A stretch of DNA of 64,000 bases from assembly GCF_003591485.1 (NCBI RefSeq), contig NZ_QZCF01000007.1, positions 62,001 to 126,000 on the forward strand, in the 5' to 3' direction. Source of the DNA: Paenibacillus sp. 1011MAR3C5. Its GTDB lineage: Bacteria; Bacillota; Bacilli; Paenibacillales; Paenibacillaceae. Below are positions 18,350 to 26,461 of the stretch, one piece after another. The position numbers and the translations under genes are program-made. The notes beneath the pieces are model-generated. The model was given only the letters and a program-made list of their open reading frames with translations. It was not told the DNA's origin and did not search any database. Every line of letters starts with the position of its first letter. Within the stretch, counting starts at the first letter, position 1.

Positions 18350-19429
18350 ATGAAAATAAAAATGTTTGTATTATATGGCGGCAAATCGGTAGAGCATGAG
18401 GTTTCCCTCAGAACGGCATTTACAGTCCTAGGATCGATAGACCGCGAGAAGTTCGATGTGTTTCCGATCTACATCACACAGCAGGAAGGGGCATGGTGCT
18501 GCTGCGGTATACAGGAGCGCCCGCATGCAACCATCGATGAGCTGGTGATGAGACCGGAATCGGTATCGCCATCGCAATCGATGGGCTCAGTCCTGCTGCG
18601 TTATATGTCGGGCGAGGGCAAGAAGGTTGTGCTGCCTCTGCTTCACGGCTCGAATGGAGAAGACGGTACCGTCCAGGGACTTATGGAATTGCTGGATATT
18701 CCATATGTCGGCAATGGCGTGCTGTCGGCTGCACTGACGCTGGATAAAGCCGTATCCAAGCAATTGCTGGCACAAGCGGGTATCCGGCAGACGGACCATA
18801 TCAGCTTCCGTCTGGAGCAATGGAGCGAGGAGCGCGAACAATGGCTGGATCGGCTGGAGCGGGCGCTGGGTTATCCATGTTACGTCAAGCCGGCGACGCT
18901 TGGCTCCAGCATAGGCATTAGCCGCTGCGAGGATAAAGACGCGCTTATCCGGGGAATTGAATTCGCGTTCCGATTCGATAGAAAGCTAGTCATCGAGCGG
19001 GAAGTCGCGGGACGGGAAATTCAAGTCGCGGTCATGGGCAATGAGCGCCCGCTCGCTTCCTTGCCGGGAGAGTTCATTCATCGCCATCGCTTCTTCGACT
19101 TTGAATCCAAATATATGGACAAGGAACTGGTTATGTCGATTCCGGCGGAGCTGCCCGCAGGCGTCATGGAACGCATTCGAGAGTATGCGGTGCAAGCCTA
19201 CAGCGCGTTGTGCTGCTCCGGTCTTGCGCGAGTCGATTTCTTCTTGGGTGAGGACGGCCAACTTTATTTGAACGAAATCAACGCACTGCCAGGCTTTACG
19301 GGTACGAGCATGTATCCCGTCATGTGGGAGCGCACGAACGGAACGGCGTACAGTGAACTGATCGAGAAGCTGATTGATTACGCATTTATGCGCCATGCAG
19401 ACAAATTGACCGTTCAATACGCAAGGTGA
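18350..19429 (+). CDS. ddl: D-alanine--D-alanine ligase, van-cluster associated
   Basis: An ATP-grasp ligase of 359 residues joining D-Ala to a second D-residue for peptidoglycan. Signatures are the N-terminal LYGGKSVEHEVSL, PLLHGSNGEDGTVQG, LGSSIGIS and LNEINALPGFTGTSMYP. The omega loop FFDFESKY retains the Lys-Tyr of Ddl enzymes, while its FFDFE beginning resembles VanC-type ligases. At residue 321, the position of the Arg (R322 in VanC2) linked to D-Ser choice, this protein has Met as in D-Ala-D-Ala ligases. The predicted product is therefore D-Ala-D-Ala. AGGAGG lies 10 bases before ATG 18350, better than the upstream frame start at 18296. It heads a tight four-gene cluster. Confidence 0.92.
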   Translation: MKIKMFVLYGGKSVEHEVSLRTAFTVLGSIDREKFDVFPIYITQQEGAWCCCGIQERPHATIDELVMRPESVSPSQSMGSVLLRYMSGEGKKVVLPLLHGSNGEDGTVQGLMELLDIPYVGNGVLSAALTLDKAVSKQLLAQAGIRQTDHISFRLEQWSEEREQWLDRLERALGYPCYVKPATLGSSIGISRCEDKDALIRGIEFAFRFDRKLVIEREVAGREIQVAVMGNERPLASLPGEFIHRHRFFDFESKYMDKELVMSIPAELPAGVMERIREYAVQAYSALCCSGLARVDFFLGEDGQLYLNEINALPGFTGTSMYPVMWERTNGTAYSELIEKLIDYAFMRHADKLTVQYAR

Positions 19430-19433
19430 AGAC

Positions 19434-20540
19434 ATGTATAGAGATACGAGAGCGAAAGTGAGTCTTGGCGCGATTAGAGAAAATACAGCCGAGATTCGCA
19501 GACTTATGCCGGAGAGCGCCAAACTGATGGCCGTCGTGAAAGCTGACGGATACGGGCATGGCAGCGTAGCGTCGGCACGAGCGGCGGCGCAAGGAGGCGC
19601 TGATCATTTGGCCGTTGCCTATCTGGAAGAGGCGCTGCTGCTAAGGTCGAAGGGGATCGAGCTTCCGATCCTGATTCTGGCCCCGATTCATCCATCGGAG
19701 GTGATGCTCGCGATCCGGCATCAGCTAATGGTGACTGTGACACATGCAGAGTGGTTCCGCCAGATGGCGCCGTACCGGGAACCGCTCTGCAAGGATAACC
19801 TGAGGGTGCATGTAAAGGTGGACACGGGGCTGGGACGGATTGGTCTTAGAACCAAAGAAGAGTGGGACGAGCTTGTGCCGTGGCTGCAATGGGACTTTAT
19901 TGATGTAGACGGCTTCTACACTCACTTTGCAACTTCTGCAAGAGAGGATACCGCTTTCCTGAGGACGCAGCTCGCCAAGTTTCTGGAAATGAAAGAGTGG
20001 AGCCGGACATCCGGCATTGAAGCCCGTCATTATCATTGCGCGGGCAGCAATGCGGCACTGCGCTTCCCCGAGCTTGCCATGGATATGGTTCGGATCGGAG
20101 CCGCTTTATTCGGCTTCTATCCGGAGCAGTTGGTGTCCGGCATCCATCTGCGCCCTGCACTAAGCCTGTACAGCAGACTGATACAAGTAAAGCAGCTGCG
20201 GAAGGGGGAGTGCATCGGGTATGACAACTCCTATGTTGCGGAAGAAGATGAGTGGATTGGAACGGTGCCCATTGGCTACGGAGACGGCTGGTCCCAGAGC
20301 TTACAGAACACGGAGATGCTGGTCGAAGGGCGCAGAGCGCAAGTCGTGGGTAAGATCTGCATGGACCAGCTCATGATCCGCCTGGATCGTTCGTATGAAG
20401 CGGGGACGGAGGTTGTCCTGATCGGAAGCCAGAGAGAAGAGCGTGTTGCAATCACGGAGCTCGCCCTGCATGCGGGGACTGTATCGCAGGAAATCTCGAC
20501 GTCATTGTCAAGCCGAGTCGAGCGAATCTATAAGGAGTAG
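19434..20540 (+). CDS. alr: Alanine racemase family enzyme (possible Ala/Ser racemase)
   Basis: A 368-residue soluble PLP-dependent fold-III racemase. The PLP lysine is K36 in VVKADGYGHG and the opposing catalytic tyrosine is Y282 in IGYGDGW. It starts 4 bases after the ligase stop, behind AAGGTGA. Alanine racemases of the Geobacillus type have a Tyr (Y354) in the CxxxYRVPR segment near the C-terminus. Here that position is S360. The same Tyr is also lost in VanT serine racemases, so serine activity is possible but not shown, since other real alanine racemases also vary there. Together with the membrane gene two positions downstream, it corresponds to the C-terminal half of VanT. Confidence 0.9.
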   Translation: MYRDTRAKVSLGAIRENTAEIRRLMPESAKLMAVVKADGYGHGSVASARAAAQGGADHLAVAYLEEALLLRSKGIELPILILAPIHPSEVMLAIRHQLMVTVTHAEWFRQMAPYREPLCKDNLRVHVKVDTGLGRIGLRTKEEWDELVPWLQWDFIDVDGFYTHFATSAREDTAFLRTQLAKFLEMKEWSRTSGIEARHYHCAGSNAALRFPELAMDMVRIGAALFGFYPEQLVSGIHLRPALSLYSRLIQVKQLRKGECIGYDNSYVAEEDEWIGTVPIGYGDGWSQSLQNTEMLVEGRRAQVVGKICMDQLMIRLDRSYEAGTEVVLIGSQREERVAITELALHAGTVSQEISTSLSSRVERIYKE

Positions 20541-20549
20541 GGGATAGAT

Positions 20550-21404
20550 ATGGAGAGAATAACCGCACAGTTCACCTCGAATAAGGCAGAGCGATTGGTG
20601 GCTGCTACGATTCGGCTGGGCCGGGATGAGGTGCATAGAGGGCATCTCCTGCTGGTGAATGCCATGCACCCCGTACGGTCAGTTAAGGAACCAGCTGCCT
20701 TGTCGCCTGTGGCCGCTGCTGGCGGATTGCAAGTGCTTGGCCCTGCAATCGAACTAGAGACGGTCTGTCTCCGGCAACTGGCCGCTTTGCTAACCGCTGT
20801 CCAGGCATTGGACGACATTGTCGTAGTGAGCGGTTATCGGTCGCAGGAGGAACAGCAAGCTATCTACGAGGGCTCTATCCGTGATAGCGGACCGGAATAT
20901 ACGGCTAGCTATGTTGCGCTGCCGGGCAGGAGCGAGCATCAGACAGGACTAGCCGTGGACGTAGGAGAGCGGCAGGCGGGTGAGCTGGACTTTATCGCGC
21001 CGTCGTTCCCTGATCACGGCAAATGTCTGGCGTTTAAAGAAACGGCGGCGCGTTACGGCTTCATTCAGCGATATCAAGAGGGAAAGCGGGCGCTTACGGG
21101 CATCGCATGCGAGCCGTGGCACTATCGTTATGTGGGAACGCCGCATGCGCAGTGGATGGAGCGATTGGGTTATTGTCTGGAGGAGTACATGGATGATGTG
21201 AAAAGATTTGAATTCGCCGGGGGATGGCTCCAGCTTGATCGTGAAGGGACAAGGGCTGCGGTCTACTACGTAAGAGCGGAAGAGCGGGGGCTGACGGAGA
21301 TACCTTTGCCGGTATGCGAAGGCTACCAGGTATCGGGCAATAATGTGGACGGCTTTATCGTGACCGTGTACGGGATTGATGATGATGAAACCAAGGGGCG
21401 CTAA
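20550..21404 (+). CDS. VanXY/VanY-like D,D-peptidase (M15B)
   Basis: A 284-residue zinc D-Ala-D-Ala peptidase. The metal and catalytic residues are visible: H130 and D137 in SEHQTGLAVD, E188 and H191 in EPWHYRYVG. The segments VALPGRSEHQ, LTGIACEPWHYRYVG and PHAQW closely follow VanXY of vanC-type enterococci. That enzyme cleaves D-Ala-D-Ala dipeptide and pentapeptide tails. Unlike VanXY it has an extra C-terminal domain of about 65 residues (220-284, beta-rich looking). No signal peptide is evident, so it is probably cytoplasmic, as VanXY is. ATG 20550 follows AGGAGTAGGGG, 9 bases after alr. The 3' end overlaps the next gene by about 26 bases. Confidence 0.88.
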   Translation: MERITAQFTSNKAERLVAATIRLGRDEVHRGHLLLVNAMHPVRSVKEPAALSPVAAAGGLQVLGPAIELETVCLRQLAALLTAVQALDDIVVVSGYRSQEEQQAIYEGSIRDSGPEYTASYVALPGRSEHQTGLAVDVGERQAGELDFIAPSFPDHGKCLAFKETAARYGFIQRYQEGKRALTGIACEPWHYRYVGTPHAQWMERLGYCLEEYMDDVKRFEFAGGWLQLDREGTRAAVYYVRAEERGLTEIPLPVCEGYQVSGNNVDGFIVTVYGIDDDETKGR

Positions 21405-22437
21405 TCGACGGTATGGAGGCATCGATCTCGTCAAGCTGGCGGCCTCCTTCCTCGTTATCGCGATTCATACAGGACCCTTGCTAACCTATGATGAATATGC
21501 CGATTTTTTAATCACAGGCATAGTAGGCCGCTTGGCGGTTCCATTCTTCTTTATGGCTTCCGGCTATCTGCTCTTTCGGAAGTTGACGGGCAAAGGCCGG
21601 GAAGATCGAAGCATGATCAACCGCTATGCTTTGAAAGTAGCCCTTCTCTACCTGGCAGCCATGATGATCTATCTTCCCCTTAATGTATACAAAGGCGACT
21701 TCGATCAAGGCATCTCCTGGCCAGCGCTTGCAAGGGATATTGTCATCGACGGCACCTTCTATCATCTATGGTATCTGCCTGCGCTGCTGATTGGCATCTA
21801 TATGGTTTATGGCTTGTACCGGCTGCTGCCGCGATGGGCCTTCGCGGTCTTGGTATGCTTGCTATACGCGATTGGCGTGATGGGAGACAGCTACTATGGT
21901 CTTGCTGTGCAGGAGCCCCACCTTAAAGCCATGTATGATTGGTTGTTCGCTGGATTCGATTATACGCGCAACGGTTTTTTCTTTGCCCCTGTCTTTCTGG
22001 CAATGGGCTTGTGCATGGCGAAACATTCGGCAACGCCGAAAGTGCGATATGTCTATCCTGTTGCTTTGCTGATCAGCATAGGGGTTCTGTTCCTGGAAGG
22101 CATCCTGTTGCGAGATGCAGGATTCCCTAGACATGACAGCATGTACATCGCACTTCTGCCCGCGGTATACGCCCTATTCGGAATGGCTATGCAGATTAAG
22201 ATCAGCTCGAGTGCCCGCGCAGGCGCGATTGCCCAGTGGATCTACCTGCTCCATCCGGCGGTCCTGGTAGCGATTCGGGGAATAGCTGGAGCTGCGGGAA
22301 TGAAGCCAATTCTAGTGGATCATTCGCTTGTGCATTATATCGCCGTATGCGTCTTCACGACCATCGTCTCCATACTAGCAGCGCGGCTTCTTGACGCGCT
22401 AGGAAGAATGCCGCTTCCACCGGTCAAACGATCATAA
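21379..22437 (+). CDS. Membrane acyltransferase-3 protein matching the VanT N-terminal half
   Basis: About 350 residues with ten or so hydrophobic segments, family acyltransferase 3. It follows the membrane domain of VanT serine racemases from start to end: GIDLVKLAAS, AIHTGPLL, RLAVPFFFMASGY, FYHLWYLPALLIG, GDSYYGL, TRNGFFFAPVFLAMG, RHDSMY and YLLHP. In VanT this domain is thought to help bring in L-serine. In this window the racemase half is a separate gene (19434-20540). The start lies inside the end of the VanXY-like gene, at one of several tandem ATGs (21379, 21382, 21385). This means translational coupling. It is the last gene of the cluster and is followed by a terminator. Confidence 0.85.
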   Translation: MMMKPRGANRRYGGIDLVKLAASFLVIAIHTGPLLTYDEYADFLITGIVGRLAVPFFFMASGYLLFRKLTGKGREDRSMINRYALKVALLYLAAMMIYLPLNVYKGDFDQGISWPALARDIVIDGTFYHLWYLPALLIGIYMVYGLYRLLPRWAFAVLVCLLYAIGVMGDSYYGLAVQEPHLKAMYDWLFAGFDYTRNGFFFAPVFLAMGLCMAKHSATPKVRYVYPVALLISIGVLFLEGILLRDAGFPRHDSMYIALLPAVYALFGMAMQIKISSSARAGAIAQWIYLLHPAVLVAIRGIAGAAGMKPILVDHSLVHYIAVCVFTTIVSILAARLLDALGRMPLPPVKRS

Positions 22438-22442
22438 GCTTC

Positions 22443-22497
22443 AGCTGCTTGAGCCTTTGGAATGCTGCAATAATTCCGAAGGCTAAGCGGCTTTTTT
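22443..22497 (+). terminator. Terminator of the van-like cluster
   Basis: AGCTGCTTGAGCCTTTGGAAT and its near-perfect complement ATTCCGAAGGCTAAGCGGCT form a 20-bp stem around GCTGCAATA, and TTTTTT follows. Confidence 0.88.
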
Positions 22498-22582
22498 GGC
22501 ATGGGCTGATTATGTGCTGGAGGGGAGAGGCAGAGGCGCAGATTTTTTTCGGGGCCCAGATGCAACGCTTTCTTTACAGTGC

Positions 22583-22588
22583 TATAAT
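22583..22588 (+). promoter_or_regulatory. Promoter of upp
   Basis: TATAAT at 22583-22588 preceded by TGC (extended -10). No strong -35. It is 66 bases ahead of the upp ATG and after the preceding terminator. Confidence 0.6.
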
Positions 22589-22653
22589 ATATGGGATTGT
22601 GACCATGCTATAAGCATGTCCGTCGAAAAGGAATTTGGGAGGAATTACGCTCC

Positions 22654-23283
22654 ATGAGCAAACTGGTTATATGCGACCATCCCCTAATCCAGCATAAACT
22701 GACGTTCATTCGTAATAAGGAAACGAATACGAAGGACTTCCGCGAGCTGGTGGATGAAGTTGCAACATTGATGGCTTACGAAATTACGCGGGATATTCCG
22801 CTGGACACGATTAAGGTGGAGACGCCAGTCGCTATTACCGATGCGAAGGTTGTATCGGGACGCATGCTTGGCCTTATTCCGATTCTGAGAGCGGGCCTCG
22901 GCATGGTGGATGGTATCCTGAAGCTGATTCCGTCGGCTAAAGTCGGCCATATCGGACTGGCTAGAGACCATGAGACGCTTCAACCGAAAGAGTACTACAT
23001 TAATCTGCCTACGGATGCGCCGAACCGGCTTCTGATCGTGATCGATCCGATGCTGGCAACGGGCGGATCTGCTATTGCCGCGATCTCTTCGCTGAAGAAG
23101 CGCAATTGCGACCAAATCAAGCTCATGTGTCTCATTGCAGCTCCGGAGGGCGTCAAGGCTGTGCAGGACGCGCATCCCGATGTTGATATTTATATTGCCG
23201 CACTGGACGAATGTTTGAATGAAAAAGGCTATATCGTGCCTGGACTTGGCGATGCGGGGGACCGCATGTACGGCACGAACTAA
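22654..23283 (+). CDS. upp: Uracil phosphoribosyltransferase
   Basis: Salvages uracil with PRPP to UMP. The 209-residue length is exactly that of the family. Motifs are HPLIQHKLTFIRNKET at the N-terminus, VPILRAGLG-like PILRAGLGMVDG, and the PRPP-binding loop DPMLATGGSAIAAI. The C-terminus GYIVPGLGDAGDRMYGT is nearly invariant in upp. GGGAGG lies ahead of the ATG. In B. subtilis upp sits between glyA and the atp operon. Here it is still ahead of atp, with one extra gene in between. Confidence 0.97.
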   Translation: MSKLVICDHPLIQHKLTFIRNKETNTKDFRELVDEVATLMAYEITRDIPLDTIKVETPVAITDAKVVSGRMLGLIPILRAGLGMVDGILKLIPSAKVGHIGLARDHETLQPKEYYINLPTDAPNRLLIVIDPMLATGGSAIAAISSLKKRNCDQIKLMCLIAAPEGVKAVQDAHPDVDIYIAALDECLNEKGYIVPGLGDAGDRMYGTN

Positions 23284-23320
23284 ACATTTTCAGCCAACTA
23301 TGATGTAGGAGTGGAATCTT

Positions 23321-24469
23321 TTGTCTAAACTAAAGGTAATGACCATATTCGGCACGCGTCCGGAAGCGGTAAAGATGGCTCCGCTTGTCTTGGAGCTTCA
23401 GCGGCGCGAGGATGACATCCAGTCCATCGTATGCGTTACGGCGCAGCATCGACAGATTTTGGACCAGGTGCTTGATTTTTTTGAGATCAAGCCGAATTAT
23501 GACCTGAACGTAATGAAAGAACGCCAGACGCTGACGGAGACGACAGTCCGAGTGCTGGAGGGACTGGAACCTGTGCTGGCGGAGGCTAAGCCGGATATCG
23601 TGCTGGTGCATGGCGATACGCAGACGACCTTCCTGGCCAGCTACGCTTCGTTCCTGAAGCAAGTTAAAGTAGGCCACGTGGAAGCGGGGCTTCGTACTTG
23701 GAACAAGATGTCGCCGTATCCGGAAGAAATGAACCGGCAATTGGCGGGCGTCTTGTCCGACATTCACTTTGCTCCGACGGAATGGTCGGCGAACAACCTG
23801 CGCAAGGAGAACAAGTCGGAGGACACGATCTACGTGACGGGCAACACAGCTGCGGACGTCTTTCAATACACGGTGGACGAGTCGTTCGAGCATCCGGTCA
23901 TCGAATGGGCGAAGGGCAAGCGGATGATTCTGATGACCGCGCACCGCAGAGAGTCGCTGGGCGAGCCGCACCGCAACATCTTCCGCGCAGTGAAGCGTAT
24001 TGCAGATGAGCACGAAGATGTCGTCGTCGTTTACGCCGTTCATCCGAACCCGGCGGTGAGAGAACCGGCTAATGAGATCTTGGGCGATCACCCGCGGATC
24101 CGCCTGATTGAACCGCTTGATGTATTTGAATTCCATAACTTCTATCCTCATACGTACATGATTATGACGGATTCCGGCGGCTTGCAGGAAGAAGCGCCAT
24201 CCTTCGGCGTACCGACGCTCGTGCTTCGCGATACGACGGAGCGTCCGGAAGGCATCGAGGCGGGCACGCTTGAGCTGGTCGGCACGAATGAAGAGGATGT
24301 ATATGGAAGAGCGAAGGCGCTGCTCAACGACAAAGCATTATATTGTCGAATGAGCCAAGCAGCCAATCCTTACGGCGACGGCAAAGCCTCTGAACGAATT
24401 GTTGACGCAATCCTTCATCATTTTGGTAGAAGCAAGCAACGTCCTGATTCGTTCACACAACGTTCATAG
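23321..24469 (+). CDS. wecB: UDP-N-acetylglucosamine 2-epimerase (non-hydrolysing)
   Basis: Interconverts UDP-GlcNAc and UDP-ManNAc, the sugar donor for teichoic acid linkage units and ManNAc-containing secondary cell-wall polymers (B. subtilis mnaA). The protein has 382 residues. It shows GTRPEAVKMAPL at the N-terminus, VHGDTQTTF, GHVEAGLRT, PEEMNRQLAGV, TGNTAADV and the substrate-binding TDSGGLQEEAPS region. The start is TTG at 23321 behind TAGGAG. The sequence gives a link to the csaB and tagA-like genes at the right end of the window, which use or modify ManNAc. Confidence 0.95.
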   Translation: MSKLKVMTIFGTRPEAVKMAPLVLELQRREDDIQSIVCVTAQHRQILDQVLDFFEIKPNYDLNVMKERQTLTETTVRVLEGLEPVLAEAKPDIVLVHGDTQTTFLASYASFLKQVKVGHVEAGLRTWNKMSPYPEEMNRQLAGVLSDIHFAPTEWSANNLRKENKSEDTIYVTGNTAADVFQYTVDESFEHPVIEWAKGKRMILMTAHRRESLGEPHRNIFRAVKRIADEHEDVVVVYAVHPNPAVREPANEILGDHPRIRLIEPLDVFEFHNFYPHTYMIMTDSGGLQEEAPSFGVPTLVLRDTTERPEGIEAGTLELVGTNEEDVYGRAKALLNDKALYCRMSQAANPYGDGKASERIVDAILHHFGRSKQRPDSFTQRS

Positions 24470-24490
24470 TTTATCTCGGGGATTCGGACT

Positions 24491-24538
24491 AAGCGCAGAA
24501 TATACAGCATACAGTGGCACTGTACGGTTTCGGCGCTT
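24491..24538. other. Nested stem structure after wecB
   Basis: AAGCGC (24491-24496) pairs with GCGCTT (24533-24538), enclosing TACAGT-ggc-ACTGTA. It may be a weak terminator or processing site. There is no T run directly after it. Confidence 0.3.
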
Positions 24539-24601
24539 CAGAAACCTTGTAGGATAAGGGTTTTCCCCCTTTCGTTCACGGAAAATTTGCTGTTATTTCA
24601 A

Positions 24602-24631
24602 TTGACAAACCTTGCGCCGCTTCGATAAAAT
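24602..24631 (+). promoter_or_regulatory. Sigma-A promoter of the atp operon
   Basis: A perfect TTGACA (24602-24607), 18 bases, TAAAAT (24626-24631). It lies 30 bases ahead of atpZ and is the only strong promoter before the ATP synthase genes. Confidence 0.75.
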
Positions 24632-24660
24632 AAATGAGGATTGACAGGGGTTGGAGCAAT

Positions 24661-24894
24661 ATGAATGGGAAAAGCAACAGTGACAATCCATGGAAGGCCG
24701 CCGCGCTTGTCGGGGCGCTTGGCGTGGATGTCGGGATTTGTGTTTTCTTGGGATATTGGCTCGGCCAGGCGGCTGGGGAGCGCTTCGGCGATCCGAAAGC
24801 CGGGACGGTCGGCGGACTGCTTGTTGGTCTGGCTGTCGGTATTCTTTCAGCCATTCTGATTGTCAGGAAGGTGTTGAAGGATTCCGATGGATAA
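24661..24894 (+). CDS. atpZ: AtpZ-like membrane protein (ATP synthase gene 1 family)
   Basis: A 77-residue protein with two transmembrane helices (about residues 13-32 and 45-67) and a GDPKAGTVGGLLVG turn between them. This is the AtpZ/ATPase_gene1 family that precedes atpI in many Firmicute atp operons. AtpZ and AtpI together have been linked to Ca2+/Mg2+ handling or assembly of the c-ring. ATG 24661 follows GGAGCAAT. An in-frame ATG at 24634 overlaps the promoter -10 and is unlikely. Its end overlaps the start of atpI by 8 bases. Confidence 0.8.
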   Translation: MNGKSNSDNPWKAAALVGALGVDVGICVFLGYWLGQAAGERFGDPKAGTVGGLLVGLAVGILSAILIVRKVLKDSDG

Positions 24895-25267
24895 CATTTT
24901 CAAGATGGCGATGCGCGGGGCGCTTTTTTTTGCGGCTGCCTGCTTGCTGCTCTGGGGTATCTTTCCGGAGTGGAAGAGCGTATTCGCTGGTCTTCTGCTG
25001 GGCGTACTCGCGAGTTTCATGAATGCGCTTTTGCTTAGACGCAGAGTGGAGATTGTAGGACAGGCCATGGCGAATCGGGGCATGCGCAAGATGGGGCTGG
25101 GACTTGGAAGCCGCATGGCGATGGTGCTGCTGGTCGCGATGATTGCCTACAAATATCCGGAAACGTTCAACCTGCCGGCAACGCTTGCGGCAAGTATGGT
25201 GATGCCGTTTATTTTATTGGTATCAGCTTTGATTCACCAGAAACGACTTAACAGCGGAAAGGGGTGA
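24887..25267 (+). CDS. atpI: ATP synthase subunit I
   Basis: A 126-residue protein with four hydrophobic segments (about 11-28, 30-48, 74-90, 97-117), the AtpI family. It acts as an assembly helper for the c-ring and is not part of the final enzyme. RRRVEIVGQAM and an Arg-rich loop lie between the second and third helices. The start overlaps atpZ (translational coupling), and it ends 9 bases before atpB. The sequence is weakly conserved in general. The identification rests on length, topology and position. Confidence 0.85.
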   Translation: MDNIFKMAMRGALFFAAACLLLWGIFPEWKSVFAGLLLGVLASFMNALLLRRRVEIVGQAMANRGMRKMGLGLGSRMAMVLLVAMIAYKYPETFNLPATLAASMVMPFILLVSALIHQKRLNSGKG

Positions 25268-25276
25268 AAAATTAAC

Positions 25277-26047
25277 ATGCATGAATTTCCGGTATGGGAT
25301 GTAGGCGGCTTTCGAATTGATTTTTCAACTTGGGGGACGATTATCGTCACCATGATCATTACGTTCGTACTCGCCCGTCTCGCGGTTCGCAATCTGTCGG
25401 TCGAGAATCCGTCCAAGATGCAAAACTTCATGGAATGGATTATCGAATTCGTTCACAATACCGTTGCAAGTACGATGCCGCTGGAAAAAGTAAAGCGCTA
25501 CCTATCGCTAGGACTTACGCTCATACTGTTCATCTTCATCTCTAACTTGCTAGGTCTTCCGTTCGGTGTCGTGTTCGAGTATTCGGAGCCTAATTCTTTC
25601 CTTGGCATTACGAATGATCTTCTTAAGAAGTATGACGGTCACGTGCATATTGCCTTCTGGAAATCACCAACTGCGGACTTGTCCGTAACAGCTGGCCTTG
25701 CGATTGTGGTTATCTTCTTGGTTCATTACCTGGGCATGAAGGAAAACCGCAAGCATTACCTGAAGCACTATTTCGAGCCGTTTCCAATCTTCTTCCCTCT
25801 TAACCTGATCAAGGAAATTTCGAAACCACTGACGCTGGCTCTTCGTCTATACGCGAACATCTTCGCGGGCGAGGTTCTGATTGCAACAATCCTAATGCTA
25901 GGCTTATGGGGTCTCCCATTCCTTGCAGCATGGCAAGCCTTCAGTATCTTTGTCGGAGGTATTCAGGCGTTCTTGTTCACGATTCTTACGATGGTGTATA
26001 TCTCGCAAGCCACCATTCATCATCACGATGAAGAAGAAGCGCATTAA
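25277..26047 (+). CDS. atpB: ATP synthase F0 subunit a
   Basis: A 256-residue membrane subunit forming the proton half-channels next to the c-ring. The conserved segment FPLNLIKEISKPLTLALRLYANIFAGE holds the essential arginine (in LALRLYAN). QAFLFTILTMVYISQA closes the protein, followed by a His-rich tail (HHHDEEEAH). AAAGGGGTGA precedes the ATG. It is the standard third gene of the operon. Confidence 0.96.
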   Translation: MHEFPVWDVGGFRIDFSTWGTIIVTMIITFVLARLAVRNLSVENPSKMQNFMEWIIEFVHNTVASTMPLEKVKRYLSLGLTLILFIFISNLLGLPFGVVFEYSEPNSFLGITNDLLKKYDGHVHIAFWKSPTADLSVTAGLAIVVIFLVHYLGMKENRKHYLKHYFEPFPIFFPLNLIKEISKPLTLALRLYANIFAGEVLIATILMLGLWGLPFLAAWQAFSIFVGGIQAFLFTILTMVYISQATIHHHDEEEAH

Positions 26048-26156
26048 GCATGGGTTTAAACCCCGTATAAGGATCGGTTCGATTACTTGCGCGGGATTAG
26101 TTATAAACAAGATCTAACATTAAATCTAAAAACCTATTTTTGAGGAGGATTTTTAA

Positions 26157-26375
26157 ATGGATTACGGAGTTTTGGCAGCAGCAATTGCAGTTGGTTTGGG
26201 CGCACTTGGCGCGGGTATCGGTAACGGTATGATCGTAAGCAAAACAATCGAAGGTATCGCTCGTCAGCCTGAGCTTCAAGGCAAGCTGCAAACCACAATG
26301 TTTATCGGTGTAGGTATCGTCGAAGTTGTACCTATCATCGGCGTAGTTATCGCCTTCCTGGCGTTCTTCGGCTAA
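26157..26375 (+). CDS. atpE: ATP synthase F0 subunit c
   Basis: The 72-residue hairpin protein of the rotor ring. The first helix is rich in Gly (GLGALGAGIGNG), the polar loop is ARQPEL (35-40), and the proton-carrying acid is E56 in the second helix (GIVEVVPII). The residue set around E56 lacks the polar pattern of sodium-coupled rings, so it is predicted to be proton-driven. TTGAGGAGG is a strong ribosome binding site, in keeping with the high copy number of this subunit. Confidence 0.97.
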   Translation: MDYGVLAAAIAVGLGALGAGIGNGMIVSKTIEGIARQPELQGKLQTTMFIGVGIVEVVPIIGVVIAFLAFFG

Positions 26376-26461
26376 TCATTAGAGACCTGAAATTGGCGGG
26401 GAAGGCCTAGCCCTCTTCGCCTTCGTTTTGATTACAAGCATGTAAGGAAGGAGTTGCAGCT

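Noticed and set aside
19434..22437. Racemase and membrane protein as one VanT gene broken by a frameshift
   Set aside because: The order is reversed relative to VanT (racemase first) and an intact peptidase gene lies between them. It is a rearrangement or separate ancestry, not a sequencing error.
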